Assembly (NCBI RefSeq): GCF_001570585.1
Contig: NZ_BBXF01000013.1
Coordinates: forward strand, 1 to 64,000
DNA length: 64,000 nucleotides
Source of the DNA: Herbidospora daliensis
Lineage (GTDB): Bacteria; Actinomycetota; Actinomycetes; Streptosporangiales; Streptosporangiaceae
Reading direction: 5' to 3'
In this document: in pieces, positions 21,086-29,746 of the stretch
Position numbering within the stretch: the stretch's first letter is position 1
How the letters are laid out: each line of letters begins with the position of its first letter
Program-made: the position numbers and the translations under genes
Notes under the pieces: generated by a model
Told to the model about the DNA's origin: nothing
Databases searched by the model: none
Seen by the model: only the letters and a program-made list of their open reading frames with translations

Positions 21086-22057
21086 ATGTCCAAGACCTTG
21101 ATCGGTGTCTTAGCCGTCGCCCTGACCGGGCTCACGCTGATCACGTACGCGACCGGATTCACCCAAACGGACGCGGGAGTCGTCACCGTCATCCGCGACG
21201 GTGGCCCATTCGACGAGAGCGGCATTCGTCAGATCCTCAACCCGGCCAGCGGGCCCACCTGGACCGGGTTCATGTCCGCCGCCCACCCCTATCCGGCGCA
21301 GCAGCGCATCTACACGATCACCTCCGACCCCAAACGGGCCACCACGCTCGGCGTCGACGAGGTGGTGGTGCCGAGCGGCGACGGCGTCAACGTGGGCGTG
21401 GAGGGCACGTTCTACTTCTCGCTCAACCTCGACCACGAGACCCTCAGGGCATTCGACGACCGCTACGGAACCCGCACCTACATCGGCGACGGCGACGACA
21501 TGCTCTACGCCTGGGACGGCGACGAGGGCTGGAGCGCCTTCTTCAGCCAGGCGGTCAGGCCGGTCATCTACAACACCCTGAGGGTGCAGATCGGGGCCAT
21601 GCGCTGTGAGGAACTGGTGCCCACCTGCGCCTTCCTCAACGGCGCCGACCTGCCCGAGCCGAGCGCCGGGCTGGCCAACCTGGCCAAGGTGCAGTCGGGG
21701 GTCAACGCCAGCCTGGAGCGCGAGATACAGGCCATGCTGGGCGGGCCCTACCTGACCGGGTTCCGGTTCAACCTGGTCCGGATCGCCCTGCCGGACGAGG
21801 TCCAGCAGAGCATCACCAGCGCCCAGGGCGCCCAGGCCGACATCCGCCAGGCCGAGGCCAGGGCCGAGCAGGCCAAGATCGACGGCCGCGCCCTGGTGAC
21901 CGGCGCCGAGGCCGAGGCCGACGCCAACCGCGCCCGCCAGAAGGGCTACGAGGCCTGCCCGGCCTGCGTGGAGATCGACAAGATCGGGGCGCTGCCCGAC
22001 GGCATCACCGTCTACGCCCCGGGCAATCCCCAGGGCGTGGACGCCGGCGGCGAGTAG
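21086..22057 (+). CDS. SPFH/Band 7 domain membrane protein
   Basis: A 323-residue protein with an N-terminal membrane anchor (about 5-23), then a Band 7/SPFH domain (about 24-225) and an Ala/Glu/Gln-rich helix (about 235-285, QAEARAEQAKID) typical of stomatin/prohibitin/flotillin oligomers. A CPAC motif near residue 295 is unusual and could form a disulfide or bind metal. Such proteins organise membrane domains or scaffold proteases. It is followed after 17 nt by a GntR regulator and preceded by a matching palindrome, so expression is probably induced by a ligand. Confidence 0.85.
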   Translation: MSKTLIGVLAVALTGLTLITYATGFTQTDAGVVTVIRDGGPFDESGIRQILNPASGPTWTGFMSAAHPYPAQQRIYTITSDPKRATTLGVDEVVVPSGDGVNVGVEGTFYFSLNLDHETLRAFDDRYGTRTYIGDGDDMLYAWDGDEGWSAFFSQAVRPVIYNTLRVQIGAMRCEELVPTCAFLNGADLPEPSAGLANLAKVQSGVNASLEREIQAMLGGPYLTGFRFNLVRIALPDEVQQSITSAQGAQADIRQAEARAEQAKIDGRALVTGAEAEADANRARQKGYEACPACVEIDKIGALPDGITVYAPGNPQGVDAGGE

Positions 22058-22074
22058 ATGATTGTCTGCCAACC

Positions 22075-22749
22075 GTGAGTGAACCAGGCCCCTCCGACGC
22101 CTACGGGGAGACCCGCCCGTTCCGGGTCCGCAGCAGCACGGCCGAATGGGCGGCGGCGATCCTGCGGCAGCGCATCACCGAGGGCGGCCTGGCCCCCGGC
22201 CGCCGCCTGGCCGAAGACGAACTGACCGCCGAGCTGGAGGTCTCCCGCAACACCCTGCGGGAGGCCTTCAGCCTCCTCGGCTACGAGCGGCTCCTGGAGC
22301 ACCGGCTCAACCGGGGCGTCTACGTGAGGGTCCTGTCACCGGCCGACGTCGCCGACATCTACCAGGTCAGGCGGATGATCGAAGGCGCGGGGGTCCGCCG
22401 CGCGGACCGGGATCCCGCGGGCCTGGCCGCCCTGCGCGAGGTGGTCGCCGAGGCCGACAAGGCCGCCGCCGAGGGCCGGTGGCCCGACGTCGGCGCCGCC
22501 GACCTGCGCTTCCACCTGGTCATCGCCTCCCTCAACGGCAGCGAGCGGGTGAACACGATGATGGCCCAGCTCCTGGCCGAACTCCGGCTGGTCTTCCACA
22601 CCCTGGACCCCCGCGCCCTGCACGCGCCCTTCCTGCCGCTCAACCGCGAACTGCTGACGCTCCTCGCCGCGGGGCGCGGCCCCGACGCCGAGGCCCTGCT
22701 CGCGGCCTGTCTCGACCAGGCCGAACGGGTGCTGCTGGCCACCTGCTGA
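22075..22749 (+). CDS. GntR family regulator, FCD (FadR) subfamily
   Basis: A 224-residue regulator: winged HTH at about 20-88 (LAEDELTAELEVSRNTLREA) and an all-helical FCD ligand-binding domain at about 95-220 with the Asp/His metal-ligand pattern (AADLRFHLVIA). FCD proteins bind small acids, often with a metal. GTG 22075 lies 17 bp after the SPFH stop. It most likely controls its own operon through the palindrome at 21058-21070. Confidence 0.88.
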   Translation: MSEPGPSDAYGETRPFRVRSSTAEWAAAILRQRITEGGLAPGRRLAEDELTAELEVSRNTLREAFSLLGYERLLEHRLNRGVYVRVLSPADVADIYQVRRMIEGAGVRRADRDPAGLAALREVVAEADKAAAEGRWPDVGAADLRFHLVIASLNGSERVNTMMAQLLAELRLVFHTLDPRALHAPFLPLNRELLTLLAAGRGPDAEALLAACLDQAERVLLATC

Positions 22750-22778
22750 CCGTGGCGGCGCGCACCGGGAGCGCGGGG

Positions 22779-22845
22779 CCGGCGCCGGAAACCGGGGGGC
22801 GCCGGAGACGGCGGGCGGGGCCGGGGCAGGCGGAGCCGTAACGGA
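22779..22845. repeat. Intergenic repeat, copy 1 (hairpin plus conserved tail)
   Basis: This lies between two convergent genes. An 8-bp stem CCGGCGCC/GGCGCCGG (22779-22786, 22798-22805) is followed by a 25-bp tail at 22821-22845 that ends GGCGGAGCCGTAACGGA. The tail recurs with one mismatch at 47380-47404, again between convergent genes and again after GGGGCGCCGGA (22796-22806). It is probably a dispersed terminator-associated repeat. Confidence 0.6.
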
Positions 22846-22917
22846 GCAGGAAATCGCCCGCCGAACGGTTCCCGCCGCTGAGCATGCGACCGTCGGTTCG
22901 GCTACGGAAGGAGGCTT

Positions 22918-23547
22918 CTAGACCACCGCGTAGGCCCGCACCGGGAAGGTGCCCATGCCGGCGACCAGGGGCGGGGCCGCGTGGAAGCGGAAGCCCGAGG
23001 CCGGGAGCGCGCCCAGGTTGGTGAGGTGCTCGACGATCGGGATGCCCGCGGCCAGCAGGGTCGTGTGGGCCGGGCGGTCGCCCTTCGGGGGTGTGGCGTC
23101 GATGTTGAACGAGTCGATGCCGACCAGGGCGGCGCCGCCCGCGACCAGGGCCGCCGAGGTCCCGGCGGTGAGATGGGGGTGGCCGGTGAAGTAGGCGTCG
23201 GTACCCCAGTTGGTGTCCCAGCCGGTGTGGAAGAGCACGGCCTTGCCGGCGACGTCGAGGTCGGCGGGCAGGTCGACGCCCTTCACGACCACGCCCTCCA
23301 GGTCGGCGAGCTTGTCCAGCGGGAGCCCCGACAGGTCGGCGCCGTCGGCGAAGCGGTGGTTGGGGCTGTCGAGGTAGGTGCCGGTGTTGGCGGCCATCGT
23401 GATCGTGCCGATGAAGAACTCGGTGCCCTCGGCGTAGAGGTCGCGCGAGGCCTCCCGGCTCAGGTGCACGCCCATGACGGGCGCGGGGATGCCCGGGTAG
23501 GTGATCATCCCTTCGACGATGCGGTGGCTCAGTTCGATGAGGCTCAT
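22918..23547 (-). CDS. Cyclase family protein (kynurenine formamidase-like fold)
   Basis: A 209-residue metal-dependent hydrolase of the cyclase/arylformamidase family. It begins SLIELSHRIVEGMITYPG and carries the signature TGTYLDSPNHRFADG (HxGTHxDxPxH is the full form; here the first His is replaced, TGTYLDSPNH) and GIDSFNID. Substrates in the family include N-formylkynurenine and cyclic amides or isatin, so the substrate is open. ATG 23547 overlaps the stop of the CBU_0592 gene (ATGA). The two-gene unit is divergent from a LysR regulator. Confidence 0.82.
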   Translation of the reverse strand: MSLIELSHRIVEGMITYPGIPAPVMGVHLSREASRDLYAEGTEFFIGTITMAANTGTYLDSPNHRFADGADLSGLPLDKLADLEGVVVKGVDLPADLDVAGKAVLFHTGWDTNWGTDAYFTGHPHLTAGTSAALVAGGAALVGIDSFNIDATPPKGDRPAHTTLLAAGIPIVEHLTNLGALPASGFRFHAAPPLVAGMGTFPVRAYAVV

Positions 23548-23801
23548 GTGTTCCGTGCCGCCCTTCGTGCGATGAACCGGCTGAGGGTGAGGACGCCGAT
23601 GGCGCTCCACACGATGTTGAGGATCGCCGACGGCCAGGCGCCGTGGTACCCGCTGTTGATCGCCAGGGCGGCCGCGCCCCCCAGGTTGATGGCCTGGTAG
23701 GCGAGGCTGTCCCCGGTCATCCTGGACGTGGAGACGAGGCCGTAGGCGATGAGGAGGGCGATCGCGCCGAGTGTGCCGATCGCGGTGATGAACGTTGACA
23801 T
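23544..23801 (-). CDS. CBU_0592 family small membrane protein
   Basis: An 85-residue protein with three predicted membrane helices (about 5-22, 33-50, 58-76). It matches the CBU_0592-type pattern LIAYGLVSTSRMTGDSLAYQ, INLGGAAALAINS and GAWPSAILNIVW. The family function is unknown; its size and repeated half-barrel look resemble SemiSWEET-like transporters. It overlaps the cyclase-family gene and shares the divergent promoter with a LysR gene, so it may move that enzyme's substrate. Confidence 0.8.
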   Translation of the reverse strand: MSTFITAIGTLGAIALLIAYGLVSTSRMTGDSLAYQAINLGGAAALAINSGYHGAWPSAILNIVWSAIGVLTLSRFIARRAARNT

Positions 23802-23822
23802 TTGCCCCTCATGTTCGCGGTA

Positions 23823-23839
23823 TGTCCATTTGAAGGACA
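23823..23839. promoter_or_regulatory. Inverted repeat in LysR divergent promoter
   Basis: TGTCC-N7-GGACA lies in the 75-bp gap between the CBU_0592/cyclase unit and the LysR gene. It has the T...A dyad form bound by LysR-type regulators and is the obvious operator candidate here. Confidence 0.5.
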
Positions 23840-23876
23840 AGTGAAGAAAACTTAAGCGGCCAATAAGCTGCTCTAC

Positions 23877-24827
23877 ATGGAAATTGACCCCCGACGGCTG
23901 CGCATCCTCCACGAGGTCGCCCGCCGCGGTGGCGTGATGAAGGCCGCCGAAGCGCTCCACCTGACCCCGTCGGCCGTCTCGCAGCAACTGGCCCAGCTCG
24001 AACGCGAAGTCGGCCTGGCCCTGCTCGACCGCTCCCAGCGCCGCATCTCGCTGACGCCCGCGGGGCGGGTGCTGTCGGCCTACGGGGAGCGCATCGAGGA
24101 ACAGCTCTCCGAGGCCAGGAACGAGCTCAACCGCTTCACCGAACGCCTGTCAGGTCCGGTGACGATCGCGGCCTTCCCGACGGTGATCCGGCACCTGCTG
24201 GTGCCCGCGCTGCGGGTGCTGGCCGAGCGGCATCCCCGGATCGTGCCGGTGATCAACGAGGTCTACGGCAGCGACGCCCTCCAGGAGCTCCGGCTGGGCT
24301 CGGTCGACCTCGTGGTGACCGAACGCGACATGAGCACCCCCGCGCCGTCGCTCCCGTCGATGACGCGGCACCGGCTCTACGACGACGAATACCGCATCGT
24401 GGCCCCGCCGACCCTCGACCACATCCCCGCCCACGTGAGTGAACTGGCCGACCTGCCGTGGGTGGCCGGGGTGTCGTTCCAGGCGTGCGGCGCGGCGCTC
24501 GAACGGCTCAGCCAGCTCCACGGCTTCGAGCCCCGGCGCACGCACGTCATCTCGGAGTTCCCGCCCGTCCTCAGCCTGGTCGCGGCCGGGCACGGGGTGG
24601 CGATCGTGCCCTCGCTGGCGCTGCTCGACTTCCCCCGGGGCGAGGTCGTGGTGACCGGCATCCACGAGGTGGGCTCGCGCCGGATCGAGGCGCTGACCCG
24701 GGTGAGCCGGACCCGGTCGGGGGAGCCCGACCCGGTGCAGGCGGTGGTGATCGAGGTGCTGCGCGAGGCGGCGGAGGAACTGACCGAGCGGGTGGCGGCT
24801 CTGAGCGCTTCACTCGAAGCCCACTGA
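23877..24827 (+). CDS. LysR family transcriptional regulator
   Basis: A 316-residue regulator: winged HTH at about 5-63 (LHEVARRGGVMKAAEALHLTPSAVSQQ) and a LysR substrate-binding domain at about 92-300. It is divergent from the cyclase/CBU_0592 pair, which it probably controls in response to the enzyme's substrate or product. ATG 23877 lacks a clear Shine-Dalgarno and may be leaderless. Confidence 0.9.
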   Translation: MEIDPRRLRILHEVARRGGVMKAAEALHLTPSAVSQQLAQLEREVGLALLDRSQRRISLTPAGRVLSAYGERIEEQLSEARNELNRFTERLSGPVTIAAFPTVIRHLLVPALRVLAERHPRIVPVINEVYGSDALQELRLGSVDLVVTERDMSTPAPSLPSMTRHRLYDDEYRIVAPPTLDHIPAHVSELADLPWVAGVSFQACGAALERLSQLHGFEPRRTHVISEFPPVLSLVAAGHGVAIVPSLALLDFPRGEVVVTGIHEVGSRRIEALTRVSRTRSGEPDPVQAVVIEVLREAAEELTERVAALSASLEAH

Positions 24828-24868
24828 AGCGGGGCGATATGCCGAAATTCCGGGCGGCGGCTCTGATG

Positions 24869-25456
24869 TCAGTCGGGGACGCGCGGGCCGCTGATCTTGT
24901 CGGCCAGCCTGGCCAGGCGTTCGCGTAAGCCCAGCCGGGGGGCCTCGCCGGCGGCCATGCTCACCAGGTGCTGGGCTCCGTCGAAGGTCAGCGGGGCGGT
25001 CAGCAGGGGGACGGCGAAGGCGTCGTGGGCGAGCGCCTCCAGTTCGGGGTCGCCGCCGTCGATGGCCAGGATGGTCGCGCCGGTCTTGCGGGCGTCGGAG
25101 ACGCGCTCCAGCAGGGGCACCGGGGCCTCCGACTCCGACACCACCACCAGCGTCTCGCCCCGCCGGGCCTCCAGCAGGCGGTCGACGCCCACCCGCAGGT
25201 GCGGGGGCGCCGTCAGGTCGGGGGACCAGCGGACCAGGGTCGGGGTCAGCTGGGTCAGGCCCGACAGGCGGGCCTCGTCGGCCAGGTGGGCGGTCAGGTG
25301 CCAGGGCTCGTCGTCGGGGGTGCCGGCGATCAGCAGGCCGCCGGGGGAGCGGGTGGTGCGCATCGCCCGGCCGAGGGCACGGGCCCGGTCGGGCCATTCG
25401 GTGGAGTCGAGGGCCTCGCGGAGGAGGCTGACCGCTTCGGCGTCCATGGCGCCCAT
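24869..25456 (-). CDS. SIS-domain-like protein of unknown function
   Basis: A 195-residue cytoplasmic protein. The middle (about 95-150) resembles half of a SIS sugar-isomerase domain: TLVVVSESEAPVPLLERVSD, then KTGATILAIDGG and ALAHDAFAVPL. That pattern is close to the Ser-rich phosphosugar loop and following strand. The family is not otherwise recognised. ATG 25456 follows GAGG; ATG 25447 is an alternative. It is convergent with the LysR gene and divergent from a secreted lipase. Confidence 0.6.
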   Translation of the reverse strand: MGAMDAEAVSLLREALDSTEWPDRARALGRAMRTTRSPGGLLIAGTPDDEPWHLTAHLADEARLSGLTQLTPTLVRWSPDLTAPPHLRVGVDRLLEARRGETLVVVSESEAPVPLLERVSDARKTGATILAIDGGDPELEALAHDAFAVPLLTAPLTFDGAQHLVSMAAGEAPRLGLRERLARLADKISGPRVPD

Positions 25457-25529
25457 CGTGCCTCAGGGGCTCGGAGCGCACGGGGCGCTTCGGTTTTTCC
25501 GGCCCCGGACAATTCGCCTGACTCGGTAC

Positions 25530-25557
25530 TTGACTCGCGTCTACTCGCGGGTAACCA
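25530..25557 (+). promoter_or_regulatory. Possible promoter of secreted lipase gene
   Basis: TTGACT (25530-25535), 16 bp, TAACCA (25552-25557), about 55 bp before the lipase ATG. Repeated ACTCG motifs (25521, 25533, 25543) overlap it. This is a fair match to housekeeping actinomycete promoters; no transcript data support it. Confidence 0.4.
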
Positions 25558-25612
25558 TCGGCTCACGGCGCCGTCCCCCGAGAAGTGATCCCGTGAAGGG
25601 CGGCATGTCCCC

Positions 25613-26758
25613 ATGCGTCTTCGAGTCCGTGCGACCGTGCTCGCGATCGCGGCCCTCGTGGTCCCCCTCCTCCTGCCGTCGAGCGCCCAGGCCGCCGCGC
25701 CGGGCGACATCGTCGAGGCCACGCCCACGACCGTCTACCTCGCTCCCGGGCGGCTGCTGGAGGTGCCGGCGCGGGCGTGGCACCTCCGCTACCGGTCGAC
25801 CTCGGCGGTCGGGGGGTCGAACGTCGTCTCCGGTACGTTGCTCGTCCCCAAGTCCGGATATCTGGGTAAACGGCCCATCGTCGGCTACGCCGTCGGCACC
25901 CACGGCCTCGGCGACCCGTGCGCGCCCAGCGCCGCCATGGCGCGGGGCACCGAGCTCGAACTCGCCTTCGTCAGCCTGATGCTGCTCAAGGGCTGGGCCG
26001 TGGCGATCACCGACTACGAGGGGCTCGGGACGCCGGGAGACCACACGTACATGGCCGGGAAGTCCCAGGGGCACGCCGTGCTCGACTCGATCAGGGCGGC
26101 CACCCGGGTGCCCGACGCGGGGCTGGCGGCCGGCGGGCCCGTGGTGGTCATGGGCTACTCGCAGGGCGGCGCGTCGGCGGGCTGGGCGGCCCAGCTCCAG
26201 CCGGCGTACGCGCCGGAGCTGCGGCTGCGGGGCGTGGCGGCGGGCGGTGTGCCGGCCGACCTGAAGAAGGTCGCCGAGAACGTCGACGGCGGCGGCGACT
26301 TCGGGCTGGCCGCCGCGGCGGGGCTCGGGTTCGACGCGGCCTACCCCGAACTGCGGCTCGCCGACTACCTGACCCCCGAAGGGGCCGCGCTGTTCGCCGA
26401 CGCCCGTGACGACTGCGTCGACGAGCTGCGCGACAAGCTCGCCGGGCGCACTCTCGCCGAGCTCACCACCCAGGACGTCATGAACCGCCCCGACTGGACC
26501 GCCCGGCTCCAGGAGAACCGCCTCGGCGCGACCCGGCCCCCGGTGCCGGTGTTCGTCTGGCACGGCGCCGGCGACGAGATCATCCCGATCGGCGTCAGCC
26601 GCACGCTGCGCTCCGAGTGGTGCGCCAAGGGGGCCACGGTGACCTGGACGAGCGTCCCGGCGCCCAATCACGTGCTCGGCGCGGTCGAAGGAGGGCCGCT
26701 GGCCATCGCGTGGCTGGCCGGGCGGGTGCTGGGCCTGCCCGCCTTCGGGAACTGCTGA
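25613..26758 (+). CDS. Secreted lipase-family alpha/beta hydrolase
   Basis: A 381-residue protein with a Sec signal peptide (1-28, cleaved near AQAAA). The body matches the secretory lipase (LIP) family: nucleophile serine in MGYSQGG (about 182-188), an acid in the segment HGAGDEIIP (about 320-328) and the last histidine in APNHVLG. Paired cysteines (about 103, 265, 342, 381) may form disulfides. The likely activity is triacylglycerol or ester hydrolysis outside the cell. A promoter-like pair lies upstream. Confidence 0.88.
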   Translation: MRLRVRATVLAIAALVVPLLLPSSAQAAAPGDIVEATPTTVYLAPGRLLEVPARAWHLRYRSTSAVGGSNVVSGTLLVPKSGYLGKRPIVGYAVGTHGLGDPCAPSAAMARGTELELAFVSLMLLKGWAVAITDYEGLGTPGDHTYMAGKSQGHAVLDSIRAATRVPDAGLAAGGPVVVMGYSQGGASAGWAAQLQPAYAPELRLRGVAAGGVPADLKKVAENVDGGGDFGLAAAAGLGFDAAYPELRLADYLTPEGAALFADARDDCVDELRDKLAGRTLAELTTQDVMNRPDWTARLQENRLGATRPPVPVFVWHGAGDEIIPIGVSRTLRSEWCAKGATVTWTSVPAPNHVLGAVEGGPLAIAWLAGRVLGLPAFGNC

Positions 26759-26794
26759 GGTCGGCCGGGTGTTGCCCCTGGCATGATCGAAGCC

Positions 26795-27457
26795 ATGTCC
26801 GACCAATTTGAGAATGTGACGATCGCGATCCTCGGCGGAACCGGCGACCAGGGCAACGGCCTGGCCCGCCGGTTCGCCCTCGCCGGGCACCGCGTGCTCA
26901 TCGGCTCCCGCAGCGCCGAGCGCGCCCAGGCCGCCGCCGACGCGCTGGCCGGCGCGGGCCGCGTCGAGGGCGGCGCCAACGCCGACGTCGCCGCCGAGGC
27001 CGACCTGGTGATCGTCGCGGTCCCGTGGGACGGCCACAAGGCGCTGCTCACCGACCTGGCCGAGGTGCTGGCCGGCAAGATCGTGGTCGACTGCGTCAAC
27101 CCGCTCGGGTTCGACAAGCAGGGCGCCTACGCGCTGCCCGTCGAGGAGGGCAGCGCCGTCCAGCAGGCCGCCGCGGTGCTCCCCGGCAGCCGGGTCGTCG
27201 GGGCGTTCCACCACGTCTCGGCCAAGCTGCTGCTCGACCCGGCGGTCGAGGCGATCGACCTCGACGTGCTGGTGCTCGGCGACGACCGCGAGGCCACCGA
27301 CCTGGTGCAGGCGCTCGCGCAGCGCATCCCGGGCGTGCGGGGGATCTACGGCGGGCGGCTGCGCAACGCCCACCAGGTCGAGGCGTTCACCGCCAACCTG
27401 GTGTCGATCAACCGGCGCTACAAGGCCCACGCGGGCATCCGGGTGACCGACGTCTGA
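26795..27457 (+). CDS. npdG: NADPH-dependent F420 reductase
   Basis: A 220-residue Rossmann enzyme that moves hydride between NADPH and coenzyme F420. The nucleotide loop AILGGTGDQGNGLARRFA at the start, GSRSAERAQAAADAL for the NADPH phosphate, and the family segments VPWDGHKALL, DCVNPLGFDKQGAY and VGAFHHVSAKLL are all present. F420 use is a marker of actinobacteria. ATG 26795 is preceded by a weak GAAG; ATG 26783, four codons upstream, is equally possible. It is convergent with an alpha/beta hydrolase gene. Confidence 0.92.
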   Translation: MSDQFENVTIAILGGTGDQGNGLARRFALAGHRVLIGSRSAERAQAAADALAGAGRVEGGANADVAAEADLVIVAVPWDGHKALLTDLAEVLAGKIVVDCVNPLGFDKQGAYALPVEEGSAVQQAAAVLPGSRVVGAFHHVSAKLLLDPAVEAIDLDVLVLGDDREATDLVQALAQRIPGVRGIYGGRLRNAHQVEAFTANLVSINRRYKAHAGIRVTDV

Positions 27458-27469
27458 TCCTCATCGACG

Positions 27470-28147
27470 TCAGGCGTTGGCGACCAGCCAGTCGGCCACC
27501 GCGCCCGGCGCGACCACCTGGTGCAGGTGGTCGCCCGGGATCCGGGTCACCGGCCAGCCCCGCTCGTCGGCCTCCTTGGCCGTGCGCTCGTAGGGGTCGC
27601 TGAACCACAGGTAGGCCCCGCGCACGTGGTCCCACGTGTGCGGGACCGGGATGTGCTGGCTGTAGTAGAGCAGCGGCAGGCGCGGCTGCTCGGCCACGAT
27701 CTCGTCGCGGGTGCGGCGGTCGGGCACCAGCGCCGACACCATCTCCTCGGGCCACCAGTCGGTCCAGCGCGGCAGCAGGCCGTTCTCGTCGGCCATCGCG
27801 CCCAGGAACGTCAGGTGGTCGGACTCGGCCGCCGGGATCGAGCCGCGCCGGGGCGGGAGGGCGGCGTCGACGAACAGCACCGCCGTCACCTGGCCGCGCA
27901 GGCGCTCGGCGACGAGGGGGACGTACAGGCCCGCGTTGCTGTGGGCGACGACCACCACCGGGCCGTCGGGGGCCGACACGGACACCTGGTCGACCACGCG
28001 CGGCCAGTAGGGCGGCGGGCCCGCCGTCACCTCGGTCAGCGACGGGACCACGGCGCGCCGGCCGCGGGCGCGGAGCTCGGCCGCCACCGGGGTCCACGTG
28101 GCCGGTCCGACCGCGGGGCTGTGCACGAGGAGGAAGGTGGCGTCCAT
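27470..28147 (-). CDS. Alpha/beta hydrolase
   Basis: A 225-residue cytoplasmic alpha/beta hydrolase that begins MDATFLLVHSPAVGP (oxyanion region). Nucleophile serine is in AHSNAG (about 86-91) and the catalytic histidine in PGDHLHQV near the C-terminus. The substrate is unknown; similar proteins act on esters or lactones. ATG 28147 is chosen to fit the family start; ATG 28159 is four codons upstream. It lies 64 bp downstream of the MocR gene on the same strand and may be co-transcribed with it. Confidence 0.82.
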   Translation of the reverse strand: MDATFLLVHSPAVGPATWTPVAAELRARGRRAVVPSLTEVTAGPPPYWPRVVDQVSVSAPDGPVVVVAHSNAGLYVPLVAERLRGQVTAVLFVDAALPPRRGSIPAAESDHLTFLGAMADENGLLPRWTDWWPEEMVSALVPDRRTRDEIVAEQPRLPLLYYSQHIPVPHTWDHVRGAYLWFSDPYERTAKEADERGWPVTRIPGDHLHQVVAPGAVADWLVANA

Positions 28148-28211
28148 GGGCACCAGCATTCACCCGCCGCACCGGTTTTGGGTGGCTTGTCCGCTGCCCG
28201 TGAACAATCTT

Positions 28212-29657
28212 CTAGACGACGAGCGTGGGCAGCGCCGGCCGGCGGCGGTTGCCGTTGTAGTCGTGCCACGCCGACCGCAGGCCCTCGACGCAGCGGGTCA
28301 GCTCCTCCTCGGGATGCACGAACGGCAACCGCAGCATGACCTCGTAGCCGGTCCCGGCCGGGTCGAAGGCCGTGCCCGGCGGCACCGCGACCCCGTGGCG
28401 CGCGGTGAGCTGCGCGAACGCGCCCGCGTCGCCCCGGGGCAGGCGCACCCACAACGTCTGCCCGCCCGCCACCGGCTGGGCCGACCACTCGGGCAGGTGC
28501 GCGCGCAGCAGTGACACCAGGTGGTCGTGGCGGCTCTTCAGCACGGTGAGCCTGGCCCGGCGCACATCGTCGGCCCGGTCGAGCAGGATCGCCGCCGCGA
28601 GCTGCCCGATCGCGTCGCCGCCCAGGTCGTGGATGGCCCGCCGCCGCGCCAGCCGCGAGATCACCGGGGCCGCCGCCCTGATCCAGCCGACCCGCAGGCC
28701 GCCCCACACCAGCTTGCTCAGCGAGCCCACCGTGAGGACCTGCTCGCCCCGGGCGTAGGCGGCCAGCGGGAGCGGCCGCTCGCCGTCGAAGCACAACTCG
28801 GCCGGGACCGCGTCGTCGATCACCGGCACGTCGGCCTCCTCGGCCCACGCCACCAGCCGCCGCCGGGCCAGCGGCGGCATCACCCTCCCCGTGGGGTTGT
28901 GCGCGGTCGGGATCGTGTACGCCAGCGCGGGCCGCACCGGCGCCGACCGGCCCCGGGGCGACAGGACGCCCCGTTCGTGCAGCTCGTCGAGGTCGCAGGC
29001 GTCGATCCTGGCCCCGGCGTCGAGCAGGATCTCCGAGGCCCCGGTGTAGGTCGGCGACTCGACCCTGACCGTGTCGCCGGGGCTGACGAACTGGCTCGCC
29101 AGCAGGGAGATCGCCTGCTGGCCGCCGTTGGTGGCGAGGATCTCGCCGGGCTCGGTCGGCAGCCCGAGCCGGGTGAAGTGGCGGGCCACCGCGCGCCGGA
29201 ACTCCGGCAGCCCGGCCGGGTGGTAGCCGATGTCGCGGGGCAGCCGCGTGGCCGCCTCGCGGTAGGCCTCGACCAGCTCGGGCGGCGGCTCGACCGGGGC
29301 CGCGCAGGTCAGCAGCGTCACCCCGTCGGGCGGGTCGAGCACGTGCAGCAGCAGCGGGTTGGTCCCGGCCCCGGACGACCGGCTGATCGGCAGCTCCGCC
29401 TCGGCCACGCGTGTGCCGCTGCCCTGCCGCCGCACCAGGCGGCCCTCCTGCTGGAGCAGCTCGTACGCCGAGACGACCGTGCCTCGCCCGACCGCCAGCC
29501 GGCGGGCCAGCACCCGATCGGGCGGCAGCGGGGAACCGGGGGCCAGCAGCCCGTCGTCGATGAGGCCGCGTAACCGGGCCGCCAGCAGGAGATAGAGCGG
29601 CCCCCGCCCGGACGCCCAGCGCCCGAGCCAGCCGACGAGGCGATCCTCCTCCGTCAT
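28212..29657 (-). CDS. MocR-type regulator (GntR HTH fused to aminotransferase domain)
   Basis: A 481-residue fusion. The GntR winged HTH (about 18-85, PLYLLLAARLRGLIDDGLL, then LAVGRGTVVSAYELLQQEGRL) is joined to a fold-type I PLP aminotransferase domain (about 120-475) with the PLP-lysine in VGSLSKLVWGGLRVGW and AHNPTGR. MocR proteins use PLP or its adducts with amines and amino acids as signals. It is divergent from a PLP-dependent sulfur amino acid enzyme and shares an operator region with it (29687-29710). ATG 29657 gives the usual length. Confidence 0.88.
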   Translation of the reverse strand: MTEEDRLVGWLGRWASGRGPLYLLLAARLRGLIDDGLLAPGSPLPPDRVLARRLAVGRGTVVSAYELLQQEGRLVRRQGSGTRVAEAELPISRSSGAGTNPLLLHVLDPPDGVTLLTCAAPVEPPPELVEAYREAATRLPRDIGYHPAGLPEFRRAVARHFTRLGLPTEPGEILATNGGQQAISLLASQFVSPGDTVRVESPTYTGASEILLDAGARIDACDLDELHERGVLSPRGRSAPVRPALAYTIPTAHNPTGRVMPPLARRRLVAWAEEADVPVIDDAVPAELCFDGERPLPLAAYARGEQVLTVGSLSKLVWGGLRVGWIRAAAPVISRLARRRAIHDLGGDAIGQLAAAILLDRADDVRRARLTVLKSRHDHLVSLLRAHLPEWSAQPVAGGQTLWVRLPRGDAGAFAQLTARHGVAVPPGTAFDPAGTGYEVMLRLPFVHPEEELTRCVEGLRSAWHDYNGNRRRPALPTLVV

Positions 29658-29686
29658 CCCGCCATCGTGACATTGGATCGCGATGC

Positions 29687-29710
29687 GAGCCAATTCACCG
29701 TGATTGGCTC
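29687..29710. promoter_or_regulatory. MocR operator candidate
   Basis: GAGCCAAT (29687-29694), 8-nt spacer, ATTGGCTC (29703-29710): a perfect 8-bp inverted repeat in the 89-bp gap between the MocR gene and the divergent PLP enzyme gene. Extra half-sites ATTGG (29672) and CCAAC (29712) flank it in the same phase. Confidence 0.6.
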
Positions 29711-29746
29711 TCCAACCAGTCCGCCCGACCCGTCATCCTTAGCTGT

